A DNA stretch of 64,000 nucleotides, from positions 5,085,001 through 5,149,000 of the forward strand of contig NZ_CP103300.1 in the NCBI RefSeq assembly GCF_025562755.1, read 5' to 3'. The DNA is from Endozoicomonas euniceicola. Lineage in GTDB: Bacteria; Pseudomonadota; Gammaproteobacteria; Pseudomonadales; Endozoicomonadaceae. Below, one piece after another: positions 34,154-42,323 of the stretch. How positions within the stretch are numbered: position 1 is the stretch's first letter; every line of letters begins with the position of its first letter. Under the pieces are notes generated by a model. It saw only the letters and a list, made by a program, of their open reading frames with translations, was not told the DNA's origin and searched no databases. A program made the translations under genes and the position numbers.

Positions 34154-34302
34154 ATAAGCTCCGGGAGGGGACAGGAGAGTAAAGAGTAGGTGAAAACAGG
34201 TGATTACGCAGAATTTTGAATAACCTGGCTACATAGAGCAGAGTTAGATAAAGAAAAGTTACATAAGGTAGTGGATCAGACAGTCATTGAATACTCATAA
34301 CC

Positions 34303-34321
34303 AGGCCGGGAATCCCGGCCT
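34303..34321. terminator. Hairpin after prfC
   Basis: AGGCCGGGA / TCCCGGCCT, a 9-bp near-palindrome lying ~10 bases beyond the prfC stop (minus strand). Probably a terminator; the T run is short. Confidence 0.6.
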
Positions 34322-34330
34322 TTGCAGAAA

Positions 34331-35917
34331 TCAGTGTTCGCGGGTAGTACGGAATTCAACGTCCGGATAACGCTCCTGAGACAGTGACAGGTTCACCCTT
34401 GTGGGAGCCAGGTAAGTCAGGTAGCCACCACCATCGATGGCCAGGTTTTCCGCACATTTACGCTTGAATTCTTCCAGCTTTTTCTCATCGCTGCACTCGA
34501 TCCAGCGAGCGGTATTAACGTTCACCGGCTCATACAGGGCTTCTACCTTGTATTCATCTTTCAGGCGGCGCATGACCACATCGAACTGCAGAACACCCAC
34601 TGCACCCAGAATCAGGTCATTGTTGTTGACCGGCATAAACAGCTGGGTAGCGCCTTCTTCCGACAGTTGCTGCAGACCTTTCTGAAGTTGTTTGAGCTTC
34701 AGCGGGTCTTTCAGGCGAACCCGGCGGAACATTTCCGGCGCAAAGTGTGGGATGCCGGTGAACTTCATCAGTTCGCCCTGGCTGAAGGTATCGCCGATCT
34801 GGATAGTGCCATGGTTATGCAGGCCGATAATATCGCCGGAAATCGCTTCTTCAACATGAGAACGGTCACCCGCCAGGAAGGTCACAGCGTCGGCGATTTT
34901 AACGTCTTTGCCAATACGCACATGCTTCATCTTCATGTTGCGGGTGTACTTACCGGAACAGATGCGCAGGAAGGCAATACGGTCACGGTGTTTCGGGTCC
35001 ATGTTGGCCTGAATCTTGAAAACGAAGCCTGAGAACTTGTCTTCCGCAGGCTCAACGGCGCGTTCATCGGTATGACGGGGCAGGGGTGCCGGAGCCCAGC
35101 GGGCAAAGTCGTCCAGCATTTCCCGGACGCCAAAGTTGGCCAGTGCGGTACCAAAGAATACCGGTGTCATTCGACCTGCCTGATAGGCTTCCAGATCGAA
35201 CTCGTGACTGGCTCCCTGAACCAGCTCAATTTCCTCAACAAAATCGTCGTAGATTTCACCCAGCAGTTCCCGGGCTTCATCGCTGTCCAGTCCCTGAATA
35301 CGGATGTCTTCCGGAATGGTATGGCCCTGACCCGGTGTAAACACATGGATAGTGTCGGTGTACAGGTTGTAAACGCCTTTAAAGCGCTTACCCATGCTGA
35401 TTGGCCAGGTGATGGGCGCACACTGGATTTTCAGGATGCTTTCCACTTCGTCCAGTACTTCAATCTGGTCTCGCACCTCACGGTCCATCTTGTTGACGAA
35501 GGTGAAGATCGGGGTGTCGCGCAGGCGGCAGACTTCCATCAGCTTGATGGTTCGGTCCTCGACACCTTTGGCGCCGTCGATCACCATCAGACAGCTGTCT
35601 ACGGCGGTCAGAGTGCGGTAGGTGTCTTCCGAGAAGTCTTCGTGTCCGGGGGTGTCCAGCAGGTTGACGGTGCAGCCGTTGTACGGGAACTGCATCACCG
35701 AGGTGGTGATGGAGATACCGCGCTCCTGCTCCATCTTCATCCAGTCAGAAGTGGCCATGCGTCCGGATTTTTTACCCTTGACGGTACCGGCCATCTGAAT
35801 GGCGCCACCCAGTAGCAGCAGCTTTTCAGTGATGGTGGTTTTACCCGCATCAGGGTGGGAGATGATAGCAAAAGTGCGTCTTTGCCCTACCTGCTTAGAT
35901 AATTCAGTGTTTGACAT
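34331..35917 (-). CDS. prfC: Peptide chain release factor 3
   Basis: GTPase that recycles RF1 and RF2 from the ribosome. 528 residues, standard length. G1 SHPDAGKTT (~21-29), switch I region with GISITTSVMQF, G3 DTPGHEDF, G4 NKMD, then beta-barrel domains with GDIIGLHNHGTIQIGDTF and the RF3 signature PEMFRRVRLKDPLK. No defects seen. Confidence 0.97.
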   Translation of the reverse strand: MSNTELSKQVGQRRTFAIISHPDAGKTTITEKLLLLGGAIQMAGTVKGKKSGRMATSDWMKMEQERGISITTSVMQFPYNGCTVNLLDTPGHEDFSEDTYRTLTAVDSCLMVIDGAKGVEDRTIKLMEVCRLRDTPIFTFVNKMDREVRDQIEVLDEVESILKIQCAPITWPISMGKRFKGVYNLYTDTIHVFTPGQGHTIPEDIRIQGLDSDEARELLGEIYDDFVEEIELVQGASHEFDLEAYQAGRMTPVFFGTALANFGVREMLDDFARWAPAPLPRHTDERAVEPAEDKFSGFVFKIQANMDPKHRDRIAFLRICSGKYTRNMKMKHVRIGKDVKIADAVTFLAGDRSHVEEAISGDIIGLHNHGTIQIGDTFSQGELMKFTGIPHFAPEMFRRVRLKDPLKLKQLQKGLQQLSEEGATQLFMPVNNNDLILGAVGVLQFDVVMRRLKDEYKVEALYEPVNVNTARWIECSDEKKLEEFKRKCAENLAIDGGGYLTYLAPTRVNLSLSQERYPDVEFRTTREH

Positions 35918-36035
35918 AATTCACAATTAAAAATATGTACGCAGGCATGTACACATAAAAAATATGGGACAAACCTGATAAGGAATTGGGCGCATATCTT
36001 ATGCAACGTGCCAGCTTCCGGCAAGGATTCATTTA

Positions 36036-36320
36036 TCAAGAATGTCGAGCTGAAACATATTCTCTTAATGCTTCATCCATCCGGGTCTGCCAGCCTTTTC
36101 CTGTGGAGCGAAAATATTCCACCACATCCGCCGACAGCCGGATGGTGATGCGCTCTTTGGTCACATCCGCTTTCGGCCTGCCCACCGGACGCAGCTGTTT
36201 AAATTCTTCGTCCGTCAGTTCGTAGGTGTCAGGGTCTGCGGCAATACCGGCATTGATGGCGGCTTCCTCTTCGTCGGTATTCAGCTCGATCCAACGGCCT
36301 GACTTAGTCTTGATTCGCAT
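36036..36320 (-). CDS. brnA: BrnA-family antitoxin
   Basis: 94 residues from ATG 36320. The C-terminal part shows a ribbon-helix-helix-like segment ERITIRLSADVVEYFRSTG followed by GWQTRMDEALREYV, the BrnA signature. BrnA binds and neutralises BrnT and represses the operon. The frame is open upstream into the first codons of the frameshifted brnT, giving a 178-codon fused frame, but the internal ATG fits BrnA length. Confidence 0.88.
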   Translation of the reverse strand: MRIKTKSGRWIELNTDEEEAAINAGIAADPDTYELTDEEFKQLRPVGRPKADVTKERITIRLSADVVEYFRSTGKGWQTRMDEALREYVSARHS

Positions 36321-36572
36321 AGGCTCGCACCTCTCGGTTGTTGCTTTTTCGCAGGGATATAATCCGGCGACTCTCGCCACGGTCGGTATACACCATGCAG
36401 TAAAGGCGACTGCCCCGAAGGGCGTAACCCACCATCCGCGGCTCGCCGTAATTAAAACGGCGATCCTCTTCAGTCCGGAGAGTATCCCATTCCAGATGTT
36501 TTGCCTCAGACAGCGACAGCCATGTTTGGCAAGGTTGGCAGCATCCTTGGTGGGGTCGTATTCGTACTTCAT
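36304..36572 (-). pseudogene. brnT: BrnT-family toxin with one-base deletion
   Basis: Starts MKYEYDPTKDAANLAKHG, then shifts frame and continues SLSEAKHLEWDTLRTEED, NYGEPRMVGYALRGSRLYC, YTDRGESRRIISLRKSN to a TAA at 36304-36306. Restoring one G after AAACATGGC gives AKHGVSLSEAKHL, the family sequence. BrnT is a RelE-fold ribonuclease; as read it would be inactive. It overlaps brnA by 17 bases. Confidence 0.85.
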
Positions 36573-36679
36573 GGATTTATTGTATGTACATTAATTAGGT
36601 TTTGCCATTCAAAGATGCTGAACCGGGAAGGCGCGCCGATAGATCGTTTAATCAGGGTGGGTAGAGTTAATACATATTC

Positions 36680-39229
36680 ATGGATGCACTTCAGAGATTG
36701 TTAACCGCTCCGGTCGGCAGTATAGCCGACATTGCTGAGGAGGACGGGCCGACACCCGTTGGGGTCTGGCAGGGGCATAGCGTCCAGCCTTTTCCATTGG
36801 GGAGGGCGCTGGGTCTGCGGGCAGGCGAAGAAGTGGCTGTGGAAAGAGTGGCCGAGGCTCTGGGAGAATACTATGGCCCTTATGTGAAGCGCAAGATAGA
36901 GCAACGGCTGGAGAGTATTGAAACGCTGAATGATCGGGATGTTGCTGTCATTGATAAGCAGGCCCGGGGTATATTTCGTGAAGTCAGGGAGATGAACCAG
37001 AATCTGATAAAGCTTGAAGTCACTGCGCAAAAGGTTGGCAAGCTGTTTGAGTATTTGCAGACAGGTCCGGAGGATGGCGAGCCGGGAGTCAGCTGGAAAT
37101 ACCTGCCAGAACATGAACAGCAGCACATGGTGGAGACGATCCGGATTAATTTACAGGCCAGAAAGATTGAGCTCACTTTTGATGATATTGATCGTGAGAC
37201 GATGCGTAGCCTGCAGGCTCATCGGACGCTGTTTGCCAGATCGGCACCGCATATTGCCCGCTTTCTTGAAAATGAAGGGCTCGAGCCGCCCATTAAGCCC
37301 GGTGATCTCAGGGGTTTTGCTGAAGAACTCTATTTTGGTACTGAGCCTCCCGGTCAGGAGATCAGTCGGCAGGTACTGGGACTTATGCGCAATGCGGACG
37401 CCTTTACGAATCGTACCGCGAAGCTGCTCTATAACTCCCCTCTGGAAATGATGCGTGAAAAAACGCTGGATGAGCAGAAACAGGCGGCAAGGGGGCACGC
37501 TAAGGATCTGATGCGCGGGATTTCAGCCATTGGTAAATATGGTGAGCAACTCCCGGAGGTTTTTCAGGAAGCGATGATTCATGATTTGCGCAGCCAGTTT
37601 TTTGCCACGCTCGACCATATTCATCAGCTGGAGGTGTTGGAGGCTAATAATCCTTTGAATCCGGTTTACTGGCAACAGTGTAAACAGGATGAACTGGTTG
37701 CGGCTCTGGATGTGTTGCTGGCTGAAGAAGACAAGCTTGGGAAAAAAATTGGGCAGGGTAACGACGAGGGAGTAGGCTCGAAAGCCCGGCTTTACAATCG
37801 GATCAACCAGCTGATCGATGAGTTTGACGATCTGGCTAAAAAGGTGAATAACAACGCAGACGGTGATCTGCTCCCCACTGGTGAACACTCTGATGCACTG
37901 GGGGCAGAAAGATTAGGGCGTCACCCGGTTCGGGACGCTACTCGCTATGCCCGCTTGATTGCCCGACGCCTGAAAAGCATTGGTATCAAGAAGGTGGATA
38001 AAAAGCTGAATGAAGCCAGAACCCGGCGAATGGGTAATGTTCCCTGGGAGACGGTTGAAACCCGTCTTGAGCCTTGTATCAGCAATAAAACCCTGAAGTT
38101 GAAAAGCCGGATTATCCCTGCCGCAGAGTTTCGGCTGGAAATGGGAAAGTCGCGCGATGTCGATATATTTCCTGTCCACCTGCATGGCAAGGGCAAGCCT
38201 TCTTCGAAAAGGGATGAGGCAAATAATGCCGTTAATCTGGGCGAAACGCAGTTGTTGCTTGAGCAGGGCGGACACCCGAAAAGGCTGTTCAGAGGCTTGC
38301 GTTCCGGCACGCTGATGGCCTTTGGGATCTCAAAGAAAAAAGAGCGCGAAGCCGCTAACGATGCTCGATGCTACGATCTGGCAGTTTCGAGTCTGAAGCA
38401 AGTACTGGACGATAACCCTGAACGCTTTAGTCAACAACCTGTTCCCATCAGGCTGTCAACATTGCAACTTCTGACTCCCGATAAAGGACGTCACTGGTTT
38501 CATGTTCATGATGATGAGCTGAAAATGCAACAGGAACAGGTGGAAGCGTTAAAACGATTAAAAGCCCGGTTGGACGGCGGTGAGAAACTGGCGATTACGG
38601 ACAGCTACGGTCAGGTTCACGAAGTGGATGTTGAATTTGATTTTGCGACGACTAATTTCGGTGTCAATAACCTTGCACTGGATAAAAAGTGGTGGGGAAT
38701 AGGAGCCTGGGGGGCTGTTAAGAGCGACAACCTGGAAGGGTTGAGTAAATTAATAGGCAGTGTTGAGCCCGGTGATGAGGTGGGCGGCTGGGCGCAGGAC
38801 TTTTTGAATGGTCCGGCGTCTTCTAAAGAAAAGATGATTGTCAGGCAGTTGATTGAACAGATTCGCGATCTGTATGTGACCGAAGATTATAAACGGGAAG
38901 GGGAAGACGCTTATAAAATGGTCGCTCGTCTACTGCTTCTGTCTTATAAGCTGGGACTGATCACGCACTTCAACTGTAAGAGTGGTAAAGACCGTACGGG
39001 GGAGGCTGACGCAGCTGTCAAACGGCTGGCTGCGCAGGTAGAAGCGTTGGGTTATGTGCCTGACCCCAGGCAGTCTGTCAGTCAGGAAGAACGGGTTTTA
39101 TCCCAGATGTTTGCGCTGGAAACCGGAAATATCCTCTGGCAACAGATGAATATCAACCGTCCCGGCTTTAAAACGACAACCGGCAAGAGAAGGCTGGGGG
39201 AGCGGGTGTTTGGTATGCTTCACGTTTAG
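36680..39229 (+). CDS. SopB/IpgD-like inositol phosphatase, putative type III effector
   Basis: 849 residues. Near the C-terminus HFNCKSGKDRTGEADA (Cys ~766) carries the C-x5-R phosphatase P-loop in the exact form CKSGKDRTG found in the Salmonella SopB and Shigella IpgD phosphoinositide phosphatases. Upstream, RLSTLQLLTPDKGR and NFGVNNLALDKKWWG with KLIGSVEPGDEVGGW also resemble that family. The N-terminal ~500 residues are helical and unlike anything I recognise; SopB is ~560 residues, so this is longer. No signal peptide, as expected for a type III substrate; no secretion genes in the window. Start ATG 36680 has a weak ribosome site. Confidence 0.85.
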   Translation: MDALQRLLTAPVGSIADIAEEDGPTPVGVWQGHSVQPFPLGRALGLRAGEEVAVERVAEALGEYYGPYVKRKIEQRLESIETLNDRDVAVIDKQARGIFREVREMNQNLIKLEVTAQKVGKLFEYLQTGPEDGEPGVSWKYLPEHEQQHMVETIRINLQARKIELTFDDIDRETMRSLQAHRTLFARSAPHIARFLENEGLEPPIKPGDLRGFAEELYFGTEPPGQEISRQVLGLMRNADAFTNRTAKLLYNSPLEMMREKTLDEQKQAARGHAKDLMRGISAIGKYGEQLPEVFQEAMIHDLRSQFFATLDHIHQLEVLEANNPLNPVYWQQCKQDELVAALDVLLAEEDKLGKKIGQGNDEGVGSKARLYNRINQLIDEFDDLAKKVNNNADGDLLPTGEHSDALGAERLGRHPVRDATRYARLIARRLKSIGIKKVDKKLNEARTRRMGNVPWETVETRLEPCISNKTLKLKSRIIPAAEFRLEMGKSRDVDIFPVHLHGKGKPSSKRDEANNAVNLGETQLLLEQGGHPKRLFRGLRSGTLMAFGISKKKEREAANDARCYDLAVSSLKQVLDDNPERFSQQPVPIRLSTLQLLTPDKGRHWFHVHDDELKMQQEQVEALKRLKARLDGGEKLAITDSYGQVHEVDVEFDFATTNFGVNNLALDKKWWGIGAWGAVKSDNLEGLSKLIGSVEPGDEVGGWAQDFLNGPASSKEKMIVRQLIEQIRDLYVTEDYKREGEDAYKMVARLLLLSYKLGLITHFNCKSGKDRTGEADAAVKRLAAQVEALGYVPDPRQSVSQEERVLSQMFALETGNILWQQMNINRPGFKTTTGKRRLGERVFGMLHV

Positions 39230-39288
39230 AGCCAAAGCCTTGAATCATGGGGCTCCATTTCGGAAACCCCCTGCTCTGGCGAATTTAG

Positions 39289-40284
39289 TTAATAAGTGCG
39301 GGCAACCGCAAAATTTGCCAGTTCTTCCATCGCTGAGCGGTAAGGCGATTCCGGCAGGACGGACAGGCTGGTAATGGCTTTTTGAGCCTGCTCCTGTGCT
39401 CGCTGTGCGGTGTAGCCCAGAGCGCCGCAGTCGCGAACCGCTGTAATGATGGTCTCCATGTTATCCAGACCGTTCCCTTCTTCAATGGCCTGACGTACCA
39501 GCTCTTTCTGCTCCGGCTTACCTTCTGACAGTGTGAAAATCAGGGGCAGGGTGGGTTTACCTTCTGCCAGGTCGTCACCCAGGTTTTTGCCCATGGCTTC
39601 CGCGTCACCGCCATAGTCCAGAAGGTCGTCAACCAGCTGGAAGGCCATGCCAAGATGATTACCGTAATCACACAAAGCCTGTTCGGTTTTTTTATTCTGA
39701 CCGGACAGGATAGCAGCGGTGTGGGTAGACGCTTCAAACAACATGGCCGTTTTGCAGCGAATCACTTCCATGTACTGGGCTTCCGTGACGCTGGAGTCGT
39801 TGATGTTCATCAACTGCATCACTTCACCTTCTGCAATCACATTGGTGGCGTTGGCCAGAACATTGAGCAGGCGCATGTTGTCGAGACCGACCATCATCTG
39901 AAAGGCTCGGGAGTAGAGAAAGTCGCCCACGAGAATACTCGGCGCATTACCCCATAAAGCATTGGCAGTGTCACGGCCGCGACGCAGGTCGGACTGGTCA
40001 ACCACATCGTCGTGCAGCAGGGTAGCAGTGTGCAGGAATTCGATGACAGCGGCCAGTGGAATATGGTTTTTGCCGTTATGGCCACGGGCGTTATAGCCAC
40101 AGGCGTTGGCGGTCAGTAGAACCAGCAGGGGGCGCAGGCGTTTACCGCCAGACTGGATAATATACTGGCCTATTTTACTGACCAGTGCGACGTCGGAATG
40201 CAGCTGTTCACGAATGCACTGGTCGACCAGGGCGAAATCGTCACGGACAACAGCTTGGAAAGAGGGTTGTTTGCGATCAGGCAT
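39289..40284 (-). CDS. ispB: Octaprenyl diphosphate synthase
   Basis: Makes the C40 side chain of ubiquinone from IPP and farnesyl-PP. 331 residues with GGKRLRPLL, first aspartate motif LLHDDVVDQSDLRRG and second DDLLDYGGD, then GKPTLPLI. Standard length. In most gammaproteobacteria it is divergent from rplU across a short spacer; here rplU starts 9.36 kb away. Confidence 0.95.
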   Translation of the reverse strand: MPDRKQPSFQAVVRDDFALVDQCIREQLHSDVALVSKIGQYIIQSGGKRLRPLLVLLTANACGYNARGHNGKNHIPLAAVIEFLHTATLLHDDVVDQSDLRRGRDTANALWGNAPSILVGDFLYSRAFQMMVGLDNMRLLNVLANATNVIAEGEVMQLMNINDSSVTEAQYMEVIRCKTAMLFEASTHTAAILSGQNKKTEQALCDYGNHLGMAFQLVDDLLDYGGDAEAMGKNLGDDLAEGKPTLPLIFTLSEGKPEQKELVRQAIEEGNGLDNMETIITAVRDCGALGYTAQRAQEQAQKAITSLSVLPESPYRSAMEELANFAVARTY

Positions 40285-40365
40285 AGGGTTGCTGCAGAAG
40301 GTCTAAATGGCTGCATCCTATGGAGTGCTTGCGGTGCTGTCAATAGCCGCAGTGGTTATAGCGGC

Positions 40366-41217
40366 TTATCCGGCTTCCAGTGAGGTGAGTGCATAGAGGC
40401 GCTGATAGTCCAGGTCAGGTTCATAGCCCCGGTACATTCGGGCAGAGAGAAAGTCGACGGACTGGCCTTCAAAACTGTGTACCAGGTGACGGGCGTAGCG
40501 GTTAGTTTCCGGTACATCGCAGAAAACCGGCTGCCCGAGACTGTGCTGAAGTAGTGCCTGCATCAGGTGTTCGGCAATCACAGGGGTGTCGGCAAACAGT
40601 GGGCCAATTTTGTAGCCGGTGATACATGGACGCAAAACGCCAAAGCCTTTGATGTTGTGATTATCGCAAAAGCAAAAAGCACTGGCTCCGGGTTGAGTGA
40701 CCCAGGCTTTCAGGTAGGGTTTACGCTTTCCGGGAAACAGCCGTTTTTCATAGTCCAGCAATTCCAGCAGGCGGATATGTCGGAGGTTGATGATGTTGGA
40801 GTGAAGTTTGTCCGGAGCGTGTTGCCAGTTGAATGCAAAGCGTTGGTTAATATAGGCAGTCCGAAAGCCCACAGAGCGGTACACTCTTTCTTTTTCCAGT
40901 ACGCCATCCAGGGAAAGGTTACGGTAGCCCGCCATCTGCAACCGTCTGCGGGTCATCATCAGGCCGAAGCCCTGTCCGCGGTATTCAGGCTTGACAATAA
41001 AGTTGCCAAAGCTGGCATAACGGGCATTGTGCCTGAAGACGGCGGAAACCCCCACGAGTTCATCGTCCAGCTTGATACCAATAAGCCCACTGGCAAACGC
41101 TTTGTAAAATGTGTCTGCGTCGTGGAGGCCAGGGTTCCACCCTTCCCGGGCAATCCACTGGTACATGGTTTGTACTTCTTCCCGGTTCAGGGTGTCGATG
41201 TTTATGTTTCCCCGCAT
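40366..41217 (-). CDS. GNAT acetyltransferase with Acetyltransf_18-like C-terminal domain
   Basis: 283 residues. The N-terminal GNAT domain (~1-130) has FGNFIVKPEYRGQGFGLMMTRR, where V-x-P-E-Y-R-G-Q-G-x-G is the acetyl-CoA loop, then YRSVGFRTAY. The second half (~150-275) resembles the substrate-side domain of GNAT proteins in which a C-terminal Acetyltransf_18 region follows. Substrate unknown. The PuuE-like gene lies 29 bases upstream on the same strand. Confidence 0.8.
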   Translation of the reverse strand: MRGNINIDTLNREEVQTMYQWIAREGWNPGLHDADTFYKAFASGLIGIKLDDELVGVSAVFRHNARYASFGNFIVKPEYRGQGFGLMMTRRRLQMAGYRNLSLDGVLEKERVYRSVGFRTAYINQRFAFNWQHAPDKLHSNIINLRHIRLLELLDYEKRLFPGKRKPYLKAWVTQPGASAFCFCDNHNIKGFGVLRPCITGYKIGPLFADTPVIAEHLMQALLQHSLGQPVFCDVPETNRYARHLVHSFEGQSVDFLSARMYRGYEPDLDYQRLYALTSLEAG

Positions 41218-41246
41218 GGTCGCACCTCATTATTAGCAAACATTAT

Positions 41247-42155
41247 TTATAGTGTTTTCTGCTGAAATTGTTGTATCCACAGATCCGCAATGCCGGACCG
41301 GGTGGTAAACCACACATCAGGATAGCTGCTGGTGTACTCCAGGAACATTTTGATGGCCTCACTCCGTCCGGGATGTCCTGACAGCCGGCCGTGCAGTCCA
41401 ACGGTCATCAGGGTTGGCTGCGACTTACCCTCCCTGTACAGGCAGTCAAAAGTGTTTTTCAGATGTTCAAAAAAGTGGCTGGGCGTCACCCAGCCGGAGC
41501 TGGAACCGTACAGGCAATCGTTATTGAGTAGGGTATAGGGAATGACCAGGTGTCCACCCTGCCACCAGGGGTAGTCGTCGGAGTAATCATCGCTGTCCCA
41601 TTCCAATCCGGCTTCGATCACCAGTTCACGGGTGTGCAGGCTTTTGCGTCCGGTATACCAGCCCCGGACGAGCTTGCCGGTACTCTGGTGAATGGTATCC
41701 AGAGTGCGTAACAGGTGCTCCTGCTCGTCCTCTCTGGAAAAATGCTCATAATCAATCCAGCGCCAGCCATGTCCGGCGATTTCATGGTTTGACTGACCCA
41801 GAGTGGAAGCGATAGCCGGGTTGCGTTCCAGTGCCTGTCCGCAGGCAAAGACGGTGACGGGTACTCTGTACTCCTCAAACAGCCGGTAGAGTCGCCAGAA
41901 TCCGGCCCTGGAGCCATAAGCAAACAGGCTTTCGCTGGACGGGTGGCGACTGCCGGCTCGGGCGGGCAGGCCGGGAAAGCCCGAAAGGTAGTGTTCCGAA
42001 CATTCGTCTCCATCCAGTATGTTCCGTTCAGATCCTTCCTCCAGATTCAGGATCAGGTTGATGGCCAGCCGCTGGTTGCCAGGTAGCCTGATGGCGGGTG
42101 GCTGGCCCGCATAGCCAGTCCAGTTGCGGGGGTAAGGGGTTGATTGGTCGGTCAT
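41247..42155 (-). CDS. PuuE-like polysaccharide-deacetylase-fold hydrolase
   Basis: 302 residues of the NodB fold. Seen: INLILNLEEGSE near the N-terminus (where metal-dependent deacetylases have F-D-D and this one has L-E-E), VTVFACGQALERNP, EIAGHGWRWIDYEHFS (the H-x3-H-like region) and MTVGLHGRLSGHPGR near the end. These details match the cofactor-independent allantoinase PuuE group. A purine-degradation role is possible but no other uric-acid pathway gene is nearby. Confidence 0.75.
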   Translation of the reverse strand: MTDQSTPYPRNWTGYAGQPPAIRLPGNQRLAINLILNLEEGSERNILDGDECSEHYLSGFPGLPARAGSRHPSSESLFAYGSRAGFWRLYRLFEEYRVPVTVFACGQALERNPAIASTLGQSNHEIAGHGWRWIDYEHFSREDEQEHLLRTLDTIHQSTGKLVRGWYTGRKSLHTRELVIEAGLEWDSDDYSDDYPWWQGGHLVIPYTLLNNDCLYGSSSGWVTPSHFFEHLKNTFDCLYREGKSQPTLMTVGLHGRLSGHPGRSEAIKMFLEYTSSYPDVWFTTRSGIADLWIQQFQQKTL

Positions 42156-42323
42156 CAGGCGCTGTGCCTACGCAGGTCGGGTTGATTAATCATCAAGATA
42201 ATAGACAAGTCTGCCTGCCAAATGGGGCATTGTCAGAAATACCCGGGAGATAAGCTCGAAGCAAGGAGTTATTCCGTCCCCTATCCTGAAGGCTCATTTA
42301 GCTGAATGGTTACAGTTGAGGCA

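Noticed and set aside
35072..35815. 247-codon plus-strand ORF opposite prfC
   Set aside because: Shadow of prfC with no recognisable domain.
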